Assembly (NCBI GenBank): GCA_031763025.1
Contig: JASSKH010000003.1
Span: 8,087,199 to 8,151,198 of the forward strand
Direction of reading: 5' to 3'
DNA from: Macrocystis pyrifera
Taxonomy: Eukaryota > Sar > Phaeophyceae > Laminariales > Laminariaceae
DNA length: 64,000 bases
In this document: positions 1 to 11,696 of the stretch, one piece after another
Layout of the letters: each line of letters opens with the position of its first letter
Numbering within the stretch: position 1 is the first letter of the stretch
Position numbers and translations under genes: made by a program
The notes under the pieces: generated by a model
What the model was told of the DNA's origin: nothing
What the model saw: only the letters and a program-made list of their open reading frames with translations
Databases searched by the model: none

Positions 1-27
1 AAGGGGGAATAGAAGAGCCGACCAGTC

Positions 28-159
28 GACTCACAGAGCGTAGGGATAAACCGACTCTACACGTGAAGCAAAACACAACAACCACAAGGCACAAAGGAGA
101 GCCACGCAGTCCACGCACAGACTCACAGAGCACAGGTTTGAACCGACTGTATACATGAG
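28..159. repeat. Imperfect direct repeat, about 38 bp x2
   Basis: Two similar blocks about 93 bp apart both begin GACTCACAGAGC and continue through an AACCGACT core to a TACACGTGA or TACATGA end. They lie in the second intron of the OGFOD1-like gene. No coding sense is seen in positions 1-304 on either strand. Confidence 0.5.
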
Positions 160-304
160 GCAGAAAACGCCGATACCGACATCTACGCTTGCGCTTACAC
201 CTACAACCCTACGAGTACGCGTACAGCAGTAGGAGGTACTACTTGTACCAGGTGTAATACCTACCTGGTATCTAATAGTAGAACATGCCAGCAGTGATAC
301 GTAC

Positions 305-1454
305 CTTCCTGGTCCCGATTACATCGTCGTGGCACAGCAGGTGGCCAGTGTGGCCGAACGCGTTGGCCGAGAGGTCGATTTGCTCTCCGCTCAGCGGCCC
401 AGACCCCGTGAGGGACTGCACCAGTCGCCGAAACTCCAGGGAGTACAGGCCGTCCCGAATGGCGAAGAGGGAAGGGAGGAGGCGCTTAGACTCTTCCGGG
501 AGGCCGTCCATGTTTGCGAGGTCGCCGGTTTGGTACACCTGACAAGATGATGCGTGCGCACCCGAGAGGTAAAATGATAGAGGGGTGGTCTCTGAGAAAA
601 CAAAACAAAACACTCCAGACGATTCACGCTCAAAACTCAAAACTCACAACTGGCGCTATTGCTGAACCTGCTGTGCGTGTTATAGAATAGCTGCTGTTCA
701 GAACTCAGGACGGTATATGCGTACACACACTGCTGCGTATAATATACCTGTTGACTGGTATACCATACCCTCTTTGAGAAGGAGCGGAGATAACGATGGG
801 TAAACCCTCATTCGTCGTTGCCAATACGGTATGCTGATACTTGATACGTACACGTTTGATTTTAGGGCGAGCCCGGGATCAGAGTGCCGCACGGAGGTAG
901 AGTCGTGGTCAACTGCTGTGTCGCTCTCGCAAAGAGCAGATCCTAACCGTGTGGCAGCCACTCGAAGCTAGTGCACCTACAGTCCTTGAAAAGCAGACGT
1001 ACAGGCCTACAGACAACATGTAGGGTGAAGCAGGACTGTCAACCAAATGCTGCTGTAGGTGTACCGTACAACAGCAATATCTCGAACACATCAAAACAGC
1101 AGCAGCGTACAGACGACACGGCAAAGTCCAGCGTCTTCTCACAGAGGGACGCTGCAGCAGACATGCAGGCCATGGGCTTGCAGACTAACACCAGACCTTG
1201 AAAATGTCCGTCTCCTTTAGAGTGGCCTGCATGTTGGTCTTGAGTTCTTCGCATGCAGTCCGCAGCACCGCGTCGTCCATGAGATCGGGTATAACCAGAT
1301 GTCGGTATGGCGTAGAAACCTTGTAGTCGCCCTGTAGCCGAGCCACTGCATCTGGCTCGAATAAGCTAGCTCGCAGCGGTTGCAGGGATGCGGGGACTTC
1401 ACTCGTTCCCTCAACATTATCCTGGCCGTTTTCAATGCCCTCGCCGCCCATCAT
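305..1454 (-). CDS. OGFOD1: OGFOD1/Tpa1-type prolyl hydroxylase (2OG-Fe(II) oxygenase), 5' part
   Basis: The product resembles the family that hydroxylates a proline of ribosomal protein uS12 (RPS23) in nucleus and cytoplasm using 2-oxoglutarate, O2 and Fe(II). Two exons are visible. Exon 1 is 1454-1197; its start is one of two adjacent ATGs (MMGGEG) and it contains 'SLFEPDAVARLQGDY' and 'TPYRHLVIPDLMDD'. Exon 2 is 538-305, running from 'VYQTGDLANMD' to 'LLCHDDVIGTRK'. The join FK|VYQTGD is phase 0 with AAG|GTCTGG and CAG|GTG sites. Exon 2 holds the HxD half of the metal facial triad (CHDD). The donor AAG|GTACGT at 304 opens an intron leaving the window, so the second metal histidine and the 2OG-binding arginine are not visible. 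An upstream in-frame ATG at 1538 would add 28 unconvincing residues. It is divergent from the SAM-LRR gene. Family recognition is from remembered conserved blocks. Confidence 0.85.
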
Positions 1455-2004
1455 GCGGTGTTGCAGGCTGCAAGCTGGGTTCAAGCGTTGCAGGCACAAC
1501 CACAAAGCGGTGCAATCAATTTCCAATTTCCAGTGCATGGAGTTCCATGATGTTGTGATGCCGTTATTACTTGCGGCGAAACAAAAAATGAGCCGTTTCG
1601 CCGTTTCGCGGTTTCAAAACGAACTATTGTCGACAAGTCGACAAGTCGACAATCGACTGCGGGGGACCATACTGTAGTAAATAGGACCTACGGTACACAC
1701 AAAAACATATATATATATATAAATATTTTACTAACTATATTTGTTCTATTTACTATGGTCCCCTGTTATAGACACAACCGACGTCTGACAAGTTGTCAGT
1801 CAGCAGTTAGACAACTGACGACGTGGCAAGTGACAATCGAGACATGATCGAAGAAACGATTGGTGAGCAGAGCGAGGATATCGAACGATACTTACTACAC
1901 ATTCATGCGAGATGTCGAGTTTCGTGCTACGACGAACAGCAGTATCATAGAGCTCGGTATCATTGTCAGCCACACCGCAAGTTCGCGTCCAACGCGAAGT
2001 GAGG
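1455..2004. promoter_or_regulatory. Divergent spacer between OGFOD1-like and SAM-LRR genes
   Basis: About 550 bp separate the two predicted start codons, which face away from each other, so both promoters should lie here. The spacer contains a MITE with an AT-rich core (1661-1763) and a short GTCGACAA tandem at 1628-1653. No TATA box or other factor site is convincing. Confidence 0.4.
1661..1763. mobile_element. MITE family A, copy 1
   Basis: About 103 bp. The left end reads GGGGACCATACTGTAGTAAA and the right end is its near reverse complement (TTTACTATGGTCCCC); the core is (AT)-rich. Related copies lie at 11455-11549 and 49065-49154. In those the ends are C(C/G)GGGG next to TA, as in Tc1/mariner-derived MITEs. 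There is no coding capacity. It sits in the OGFOD1/SAM-LRR divergent spacer. Confidence 0.75.
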
Positions 2005-5000
2005 ATGGGCGCAGGGGCCAGCCTCGACCGCTCCGGTCTTGCCGCCCTCGGCGTTCTTGAGGTGGCCGACTTGGTCTCGGGGTCCTGGCTGCCCGAGTAC
2101 CGACAAGCGTCCATAGATTACGGCATCGATGGCGAGATGTTGATCAGACTCCCGCGAGACCAGCTCGCCGACGCCTTGCGCCGGGCCGGTGTCGAAAGCA
2201 ACGACGACCTCGAATTCCTGCTAGGAGAATTGGACAATGTGAGGAAGTTTATACGAGACGAACCTGCAATCTATAGGTAGCACAGCAGCAGCAGTAGGCT
2301 GTAGGCAACCACATACCAGGTATACGCTGGCGTCAAGTATTTCGATGCGTCTTCCTGTTGACTCTGGTGCAGGAGCCACGACCTGTACCGCGCTCGAGTC
2401 GTATTCGCGAATACTTCTGCAATTAGTAGTAATTGATCATATTATGAGAGGCACACGTGTGATCGATATCGGTCACTGATCCTACAACGGAGTTGTTACT
2501 CCTGATGTACCGTCTACGGACCCGAATCAGTGGCGTGCGCCGTACAGAAATCGTGTTTGAATTTGAACATGCAACATTCGATCGCCACAAAAAGAGCGAG
2601 CAACTACAGAGTACTGAAAAATCAGTACGTACGCATACGATAAGAAGAGCACCAGGTATTCAAGTTCACCCATTCGGCTGCAGAGACAACGTTTTGTACA
2701 TTATCTTGACGACCTAACCGTTCGACGACAACTGCCACCTCTTCCTTTTAATTGCTATTTACGCGGTCTAGATTCGATCCCCGATGATCGACAGTGGCAA
2801 ACTCGACCGAGAGAATCTGCGAGAGTTGCTTCCGCAGTTGGACCAGCAGTCGTCGTGCGGCCTTGGTGAGGGTTCGGACACGTCGGACTGGAGCGGAGTT
2901 TCGGTAAACAAGCACGGCAGGATCACCGCACTCAATGTGGCGAACAGGGGTCTCTCGGGCGAGCTGCCCGCCGCACTCGGAGATGTTTCGCATCTCGAGC
3001 ATCTGCACGCCACCTCAAATTGCTTCGCCGGTGAGCCGTTGTTGAGTACCTGTGATCACATGCTGCGAAATTGGGTAGTATGGTAAACCGGTCTTTGGAA
3101 AATACAAAAAGTGCACTCGTACGAACGAGTGACCAGATGCTACTGCCAAAAAAAACTTCAATACTCGTTCGAGCACACACGAAATTCGTCTAATTTGCCT
3201 TCGATGTGTCCCCCCCCGCCCTCTTGCTTTCTGTTCGATACACGCAACATCGAGCTAGGGTGCGTACCGGAGGCTATCGGTCGCCTCACCTGCCTCAAAT
3301 CTCTCCGGCTCGACCACAACAACTTATCGGGACGGCTACCAGGTTCGCTGACGCGGCTGGCGAGTCTCGCGACTCTCGACTTGGCGTGGAACGGCCTCGA
3401 AGGAACGATTCCCACAAAGATAGGAATTATGACAGCACTTCGGAAGCTGAATCTGGGCAAGAACAAGGCAAGATACTGTTTGTAGTGTACCTCTGTGCTG
3501 GGAACGTTGACGAGCTTCTTCTTACGCTATGTGAGCAAGCGAGACTACATTTTTTCTTGAGCCCAAGCAGAAGAGTTTCGTACTGCTAACGCGTCCCACC
3601 ATATCTCGCGTGTTGTGCCGCCGCTGGGGCGTCACGCTAGTGACTACCGTTATAAGGTTCGTCCCCCTTCGCTTTTTGTGGATAGTACGGCTCGGCAAGT
3701 GGCTTCAAAGCCCATCGCTTTGTCGGGCAAAGGTCGATGCTTGACCTACAGTAGACAAAAAAACACGTAAAGTAGGTAGAACTGCAGCCACCATTGGGTG
3801 TCAATGGCCGACGAAACACTTATTTTCGACCTTGAAACGCGATTGGGACTCGACAAGATCTACAGCAGTGTAGACACATATCAATGCGTACACACTGAAA
3901 CAAACAAAGATGGACCTATGCCGTACACATCTACCAGTATAGTTTCTGGACTGTAGCTAAAGAGGCGGGGGGGGGCGATTTATGGTGTTTCCTTGATAAC
4001 CATCGTTCACTAAACCGGGCCCTCGTAATTGTCGTTCACATTATTCGGCAGCTGTCGCTCGCTGTCCGTTGCGCGCCGATATATAGGAAGCACAGATAAG
4101 TTTCACTTGCACCGCCTTTTCGTCCCCAACGAAACTCTTCTCTCAATTAAAATCAACCATGGGTTACTCTCGCTGTCACCAACTATCGCAATTGTCAATG
4201 ACAACCAACCATGGTTCCTCCTGATGTCAACCAACTATGATTACCCCCGATGGCAGCCAATCATGGTAACTCTCAATGTCAACCAACCGTGGTGAATCTC
4301 AGCTTCAACCAACCATGGATCCTCTCAACAACAGCCAATCATGGTTAATCTCAACGCCAGCCAACCACGTATACTCTCAAATGACAGCCAATAATGCTTA
4401 CGCCTTATGTTTGTTTTAAAATATTGATCAAGCAACTTCTTCGCTGCTGCTACTGCTGCTCCTGCTGCGCGCGTGTTCTTCAGCTGAACGGGGCAATACC
4501 CAGAGAGATGGGCGCTTTGCATTTCCTCGTGGAGCTGCGATTGAGGGAGAACAAACTGGTGGGCAAGATACCGCCGCTCCTGAGCAACATGCGCTCGCTA
4601 CAGGTCCTAGACCTGACGTTCAACGCGTTGCAGGGCCATATTCCGGAAAGCTTGGGGGGCATGACCGAGCTACGCGAGCTTTGGCTAGGGTGCGTAAAAA
4701 AAACAAGCCCATCACATTTATTACCTTGCCCCTTCTTGTTCCTGCTCCCTCCAAGCCGTAACTCAGACCCGGGGTCACATATAATAGTAGGCTCTTCTCC
4801 CCCCTCCCCACCACGGTACATGTCTTGCAATTTCTTCGCGAGAAGGTATCAGCACTTTCTTCTTCCGTCGACTTGTTTCGAATTGTGTCGCTCGACAGCC
4901 TGGTGTCATCCGAGAAACAAAAAAAAAAGCAATTACTCGTGCAACACTGGATCTGATGCTTCGTCGAGATTCTGTGAATGGGAGAGAGTCGGACAGTACA

Positions 5001-8000
5001 GGCGCACAGGCTACGGCGCACGCGTTCACCAAAGGCGTCATTGTTTTTCGTCGCTACCTTCAACTCCCAAAGGGATTGACCCAATCTTGTTGGAATACCG
5101 AACGTTTTTTTTCAAGTCTAATTTCAAGTAAGTTTGTCCGCAAAAACCGTGAGCACAGTTCTGAAGAGGTTAACGTCTATTGATAAGATGTTTGAATGTT
5201 TCCATCGGGCGATTCTTGAATTCACGAACTCGAGCTCCCCCTCGGTACTGGCGCAGCGGGAACCAGTTGGTCGGAGGGATCCCGGAAGCACTGAGCAGGC
5301 TGACCGATCTGGAGAGTCTCGACCTGTCTCGCAACAAGGTGAGTTCTCCAATCGTACAAAGGACTCAGACGCCAATCCAGGCGAAGAATGAATTATGGGC
5401 ATGTGTGCGCTGTCTACTACGGTAGTATATATCTGGTTGGGTTAAACCGCCGTTCAAAACTTGTCTACGGACAGCAACCGATCTCAGCGGTTCATGAGCC
5501 TTGAGTAGGATGCTTTGCTTTCATTCGTGTATCGCCGATGCCATTCATTGCGTCCTATTTTCGGAGTGGAAAGCGGCAACGAACGAAAACAGCGGGCGGT
5601 CTATACCCGTTCCATGCTCATAATACTGCCCTCACACACTCATCACATCGCCAGCCCAAAGGTGAACACCCTGTATGTTCCCCTACAGCGTGGATGGACG
5701 TAAATGCTGGCGTAGAGATGGAAACCCCAAACGAACACCCCCATGACTCTTCACAGTGCCAAAATCACCAAGAGGCCACGTGTATTTAACACAAAGCGGA
5801 TCAAACAAGCAGCGATTGCGCTGGAGGAACCCCAACTCCCGCGGAAGAACTGCTTGCAACCACCTTCAACTTTTGGACCACAATAGTACAACGCCCGAGG
5901 TAACAACTGTAGTGCAGCACCCCGATGCCCCTCAGATCTGTGCGGGTGGCTATCTGACACATTTTTCCTCGTATGACTTAAGCACGGTCACAATTGTCCA
6001 GCACTAGTCCTCAACAATCATGTCAACGTGGGCTGCGACCCTGCAGCACATTGTGAATGGCTCCACTTTATCGGTGCGTGACTTCACACACACATGGTCG
6101 ATATGACGGGATGATCAAAAATACTTAATTCCTCTTTTTTTCGTTCCCAAATCGGAACTACCAGGTAGAAATATTGCCGTCGTCGCACGCCCCGAGACCA
6201 GGCATGAATTGTGGCCGACTGCTCTGTCGTAATGAGATCGCCAGGCGGGGATGGCTTACTATGCTCCTTGTTCTATTTCCCTGCCTTGAACCATATTCCT
6301 ACTGTAGTTTTACCAATCCGCCGGAGGATAAAAAAAAAAAAAAAAAAAAAAACTACTGTAGTTGGTGCCCCTTTGAGACGACGAATCCAGGATTTTTCGC
6401 AGAGTAGCCGCGTCTTCTCTTCGCGTGTATGGTAAATTGTAAATTCGTTTCGTGTAAGCTCAGTGCAAAAACGGTTTGAGACAATACAAATGTTAAAAAA
6501 ATCGCCCCCCCCCCCCCCCGGAGTGCGGAAAATACGACAGTTTCGATGTTGTTGTCACATGCGATCCATGTCTTGTTGTTGATCCTGGAATATGTCCCGG
6601 GGAAATAATATACTGGTACTCTCTTTTTCTCCGGAGGCGAGCGTCTGAAAAACTTTCAGTCACAAATCGAAAGCAGCTTCGGCTGATGCTACGCCTACAT
6701 AAAAATAACGTCTCAGAGGTCACTATGCCCCCCCCCCGCAACACGTGTAGTTGTCATTACCGAGAAATCCAAAACGAACAGACGTGCAATTGATAAAAAA
6801 AAGTAATTCATGAGTCCCAATAAAAGTAATTATCGGCGGGTGCATTCCTCCATCCTCAGAAACATGCTCGAAATACGTAATCGTACTGATCTGAATGCCC
6901 GGGTCATGATCTAGTCGTACCAATCTGAATCCCAGGATCACCTCATAATAAATAAGGATCCCCATAAGAAATAAACGAACACAAGAAAATAATGGTATAC
7001 CAGTATGGGGTTCCAACCTGATATTTCTTCCAAGCCCCGCGCGTTGACGATCCGGCAGTAAGAGTCCGATTTCTTCCCTTGCTTCACCACCGCAAAAGAC
7101 TTATCTCGTTTTTTTCCACCGCACACCCTCTCCTCCCCCCCCCCCCCCCCCCTCCGTAAACCGCCCTAAACACTCTGTCGATCGACAAGCTTGGTGCAAC
7201 ACTTCCGCGGCGTCTTTTCACGGGTCTGTCCTCATCGCTGGTCTACCTGGACCTCAGTCGGAACGCCTTCGAGGGGGAAACCCACCTCGCCGCCCTCTCG
7301 CCATACTCGCGGGAATTGGCCCTGACAGAATCAGGATCTGATGATGTTCTTATATCCGACGAGGATGACAGCGGGGCAACGAGCAGCTGGGCCGCGCAGA
7401 CCGCCGCCTTCTCCTCTCCGCTCTCGTACTTGAACCTATCTCGCAATCAACTCACTGGGCCTATCCCCGGGGCGATAGGGGGGCTCACTTCACTTGACAC
7501 GCTTGACCTGTCGCACAACAAGCTCGAAGGGCCCGTCCCGTGGGACCTTGGAGGCTGCAGACGGCTGCGGGTAGTGTCGCTTTCGCGGTGCGGTCTCTCG
7601 GGGCACCTAGATGGGGCGGACGGCGGCGGTGGGGCTCCTGGGAACAGTGGGGGGGGGCTGGGGAGGCTGGCCTTGCTGGAGTCGCTTCGACTGGACGGTA
7701 ATCTGTTCGAAGGGAGCGTGCCTGCAGCACTCGGCAATCTGACCCGACTAGAGGTTCTTCAGCTGCAGGTATTATTGAGTCGCAACTATGAACCACCATC
7801 CTGCAAAGGCTCGTCTACGACAATCTTGCGTTTGCATTGTCATTGTCATTGCCATCGTATCTACCTGCTCTACAGAGGCGTGAGCGTTGATCTGGAGCTC
7901 GGAAAACTGCAAAAAAAAAAACAAGATCGCACGGTGAAATGATGGTTTCGCGTGGCTGGTTGTGTGTGCATGCGGACGCTGCCGCCCTCGATCAGCAGTA

Positions 8001-9331
8001 CACACGCGCGGCTTCAATTCGTGCGTGCTATTTGTCGACGTTCACGCCTCCGGCCATCGCGGCTGTTTTCTCGCATGATGGTGCTCTGGTTGTTTTTTTT
8101 CAGGGCAACTGCTTCAGCGGGTGTTTGCCTCATACCCTAGGACAACTCGGCCGCTTGTGGACGTTGGGGGTTCGAGACAACGAGCTATCGGGCAGGGTAC
8201 GTACCTCTTTCGCTTACTCTCAACAAAGAAAAACAGAAAAAAATAACAATGGATGGAACGAGACGTATCAGTTTTGATGTTGGAAAATCACCGATCACGA
8301 AAATATCCTCTTCTATTTTGGTTTTAACTCCAGTGTTCGGACCAATCATCGACTGACTGTGACAGAGCAGAATGTGGCGATCCGCAATCCACTCTGAAAA
8401 AAAAAGATGCCATTGCGCGCGACCGCCAAGAAATACACAAGCCGGGCAGACCAAGACCAAGATATTCTAGTTCCTAACCTGCCGTCATGATACGTCGTGC
8501 GGCATTTATACAGTACAGGTCGACCCCGGGATCCCCCAGATCCTGCAGGTTATACGGCTCCCAACCCGGCGCAACGTGAGCTAGGAGAGGCGTTCTACCG
8601 TATAGAGGTTCATCCTAAATTTTCTGAGGCTCCTCACTTGACCTTAAGGAGTTCCATACCTCACCCGAACACTGACTTCAGCAAAAATCAAATTGCATCC
8701 CGATGAATAATCCCATGGCCCAATTATACGAAAACCGTCATTTTTCGAAACAAAATTGGCTTTCCGACGATTTTGGGTTAAGGGGTCCCGTCATTCAGAG
8801 CACAATTTAACGGAAATGTGCTACCTCTACCGTAGAACATGAGCTAGTAGGTCGTGCAGATCATAACTGTAAGTCTGCTCAGAAAGATGAAAGATCATGA
8901 AGAGCGAATCGATGGTTTGCCACAATGCCTTTACAAGTATTCTTCAAGCGTTTTTTTTTTTTTTTTTTTGCTAAACGAGAGTCGAGTCTCGCTGTGTAGT
9001 TCAGGTGTTGCTGCTGCTGCCCAAAGGCGACGATTTAGTAACAGTTCATCTCGCCATGCATCCTATTTGACACCACCTTCGACCGATTCCCGGCCTGGCT
9101 CAGGTACCCGAGTCCCTCGGGCGTTTGACCGGCCTGCGGTCCCTTCGGCTTGAAGGAAACCCGTCCCTGAAAGGTCCGATCCCCGAGCCCCTGGCATCCC
9201 GCACGGAATGCGCAGTGACTGCCGATGACAGTGTTTTAGAGGACACAGAGGCGACCAAGCTGGGGGCAAGGCTGGGTGACTGGTTCTTGATGACGCGGAA
9301 GGTGAAGACGACTGATTGTGCTCAGAGATGA
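2005..9331 (+). CDS. Putative N-myristoylated SAM-LRR protein (8 exons, complete)
   Basis: Predicted exons: 2005-2238, 2772-3030, 3259-3467, 4484-4689, 5257-5338, 7190-7768, 8104-8196, 9104-9331. All phases join, giving about 629 residues. The start MGAGAS is a consensus N-myristoylation signal. Residues about 12-80 resemble a SAM domain ('WLPEYRQASIDYGIDGEMLI'). After a short linker come about 17 leucine-rich repeats of plant type (LxxLxLxxNxLxGxIP). They are interrupted in exon 6 by an acidic low-complexity island (about 50 residues, 'SGSDDVLISDEDDSG'). The C-terminus after 'SLKGPIPE' is a polar tail. There is no signal peptide, transmembrane segment or kinase, so an intracellular, membrane-tethered scaffold or recognition role is inferred. 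The intron after 3467 uses a GC donor (AAG|GCAAGA). The exon 1/2 join (AAT|GTGAGG to CTAG|ATT) is the least certain; SAM and LRR could be separate genes. Confidence 0.8.
4144..4395. repeat. Minisatellite, about 28-30 bp unit
   Basis: Roughly nine degenerate copies of a unit around CAACCAACCATGGTTA followed by CTCTCAATGT. It lies in the intron between exons 3 and 4 of the SAM-LRR gene. Copies are too diverged and contiguous for a CRISPR array. Confidence 0.8.
6322..7152. repeat. Homopolymer-rich intron segment
   Basis: The 1.85 kb intron between SAM-LRR exons 5 and 6 contains a poly(A) run near 6331-6351 and poly(C) runs near 6505-6520 and 7134-7152. No exon or domain is recognised in it. Confidence 0.6.
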
Positions 9332-9335
9332 AGGT

Positions 9336-9515
9336 CGGGTCAAGAGGTCATCAAATATCACGGGTCGGGTTTGGTCGGGTGGGATCTGGTCGGGTCCGAC
9401 CAGGAGGTCTTCAAACCCTTGCCAGTCGGGTCGGGTCGGGTCACGTCAAGACACCTAAAATCATCGCGGATCAGGTCGGATCAGCTGATCTGACCCAAAC
9501 CGACCCGAGGCGACC
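9336..9515. repeat. Degenerate CGGGT repeat with opposite-strand ACCCG block
   Basis: At least eight GTCGGGT-type units lie between 9336 and 9445, followed by the complementary ACCCGA/CGACCCG motif at about 9488-9515. The two halves could fold back on each other. It begins within 10 bp of the SAM-LRR stop codon and so probably belongs to its 3' UTR or terminator region. Confidence 0.55.
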
Positions 9516-9942
9516 CGTGAGGTTTGACCTAACCTTAAGAAGCCGTGGAATTCAGCTATTGTACTTGCGGAAAGCGCGGGGAGGGATGGGACATCATAAT
9601 GTGTTATCGATGTTTTTAGGACGATAACGTTGTCGCCACAGACCACAGATGTGAGGGACAACACGGAGATCGAGCGGTTCTCTCCGCCCCTCTCCTGTCC
9701 TCAGAGAGGAGCGATCGTTTGTGAAACAACATAGTGCAAGAGAATCGGTGCCTTACCACAGGTGCTTAATTATTTTTTTGCGTGTCGACGCTCGAGCACG
9801 AGACGTCACCATCTCGCGACGGTCACCTAACTCGACCACGTAACGCGTCCGCCGTGTACCATGTTTTCCCTCTCAATGTATTTTAAAATTCGCGTACTAT
9901 CGTAGATCAACGATCTTGTTCTCACAAAACGTTTTGCCACTC

Positions 9943-10027
9943 CGCTTGCCGTCCGGTCTGCCTGCCTACCTACCTACCTGCTTGCCTGCCTGCCTGCCTA
10001 CGTCCTGCCTGCCTGCGTCCTGCTTGT
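9943..10027. repeat. CTGC/CCTA microsatellite
   Basis: An interrupted tetranucleotide array of CCTG, CCTA and CTTG units. Nothing coding depends on it. Confidence 0.8.
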
Positions 10028-11454
10028 GACATCCCTGGCAGGCGTTCCTGAAGTTACGAGACTTTCCGGGGTTTCCTTCCGCCCGCCCCTCCCTAGTGCG
10101 TTACGCATCGACGGTGGTGCCCTACGAGTGCCACGTATTTTCCGCAGCAAGGGGCCGCAGGGTCTTCGTCCGCCAGAAGGAGATTGCCTTTTTCTCCCAT
10201 TGCTGGGATCTACCTCCAGAGCAGGTTTGTTACAGCTAGTAGACGGATGCCAGGCAGCGCTGCAGGATGCGTTTGATTCTGATCGTGATGTACCAGTAAA
10301 ACGATACAAAACGCTGGTAGTAAAACTGCAGTGCAGCTCCAAATGAATGGCAATGTCCTGTTTTTTCCCCTGCTGACATAGGTGTTCATATTATTTTAGG
10401 GTTGGATGGAAGCATGGAGTTTCCGAACTGGAAAAATACGCATATATGTTTTTTTAAACTACTTGATTCTTCGGCAGAGTCGTGAATGAGGTCCATACCA
10501 TGCATGCGGTGTAGGGTTGACAGAGCGCAGGGATACAAACTTCGGTAGCAAAAGTGAAAAATACGAGACCATGTTTTCAGAGCCTCGGAACGACGTCCCG
10601 CGAAGGAGAGCATGGAGTTTGTATTTGCCAATAGTTTTGTTTCTCGTAAAAACGGTGTCTGTCTTAGACCGACCGCAGCTATCTACCTTGGGGTAGATAG
10701 AAAAAAGCATCGACGGGCTGTATCGCGCAGACCGTATCACCGGGGCGACAAAAACAACAAACACCCCCTGACATGACTTTCAGAGTCGATTTTCGCCTAA
10801 GACATGGGGGGGCGCCCACGACGAAAATGGTGGCGCTGGAAAGATCTCGTCGACTTGTGTCCGTAGACGCGTCGCCCGGCGTTTACCCACGCCCTCCCCG
10901 TCGTCGAGGGGACCGGCCCCCGTGAAGTCCCACCGAGAGGTGGTGTGTTGTTTTTGCGCATTGTCTGGTGATATTTGTATTTTAACAGCGTCTGGTTCAA
11001 GACTAACCGAAGCTATGACTGCTAGCTGCACCGTATCTGCAAAAAAGAGAGGAGAGCTACCTCGATATTTTGCTTGCTGCTTGGAGCACACCGTATTGTG
11101 CTGTGTCGCGCGCCCAACCGCTGAAAAATTCCATCCACATCCCAAACCAACAACACCATATTTCGCCTCATCCGAGTGCGGTCTCGAACAAGGAATTTTA
11201 TTATTTTTAACCAACTTCTCCGAGAGGGTGGTGATTAATTACTACTATACTTGCTATCCGGCAATGATGATTCTAATTCCGGTGGAGCAGAGCCCACCTA
11301 TACAGGCTCTGGTGTTTCGGTTTTCCCTCGGTTTTCTTCTTTCGGGGAATGGTTTATGAGTGACGAACCGTTGATGCTCACGCTGCTAAACGTTTTCGAA
11401 TGGTAAAACGCAATAATCATGAGCTCTGTGGTGTCACCGGGGGGTTCTATTACC

Positions 11455-11549
11455 GGGGTCCATAGTTAACAGGACCTATGGTGTACATAAAAACCTATAT
11501 ATTTGCCTATTTTTACGAACAAAATTTGGTCCCGTTGACTATAGACCCC
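11455..11549. mobile_element. MITE family A, copy 2
   Basis: About 95 bp, with left end GGGGTCCATAGTTAACAGGA and right end complementary to it (CCCGTTGACTATAGACCCC). It is flanked on each side by TAC/GTA, consistent with a TA target duplication. Homologous to the copies at 1661 and 49065. Confidence 0.75.
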
Positions 11550-11696
11550 TGTAACAGCTGCACATGGTTGAGTACCCGCAGCTCGATTCCCGTTGCTCGA
11601 TTCGAACACTCCGGCCCGCTCCCGCCCAAAAATCTCACGACACCCTTGTCATCACCAAACAGTGTCCCCCGCGACGCAGTGTCTTGGAAGGACCAC

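Larger units (their letters stand above)
9332..11454. other. Spacer without a recognised gene
   Basis: It holds a CGGGT-rich tract (9336-9515), a CTGC/CCTA microsatellite (9943-10027) and an open plus frame to 10346. That frame ends with 'ALQDAFDSDRDVPVKRYKTL', which looks coding and could be a 5' exon of the downstream HET/TIR-like gene, but it lacks an ATG and I cannot place its splice sites. A minus frame around 10800-10930 is also open but unconvincing. Confidence 0.4.

Noticed and set aside
4144-4395. CRISPR-like array
   Set aside because: Units are degenerate and contiguous with no unique spacers, in a eukaryotic intron; it is a minisatellite. The same applies to 29215-29390.
10780-11214. 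144-codon minus ORF
   Set aside because: No domain, mixed composition, no supportable splice partners.
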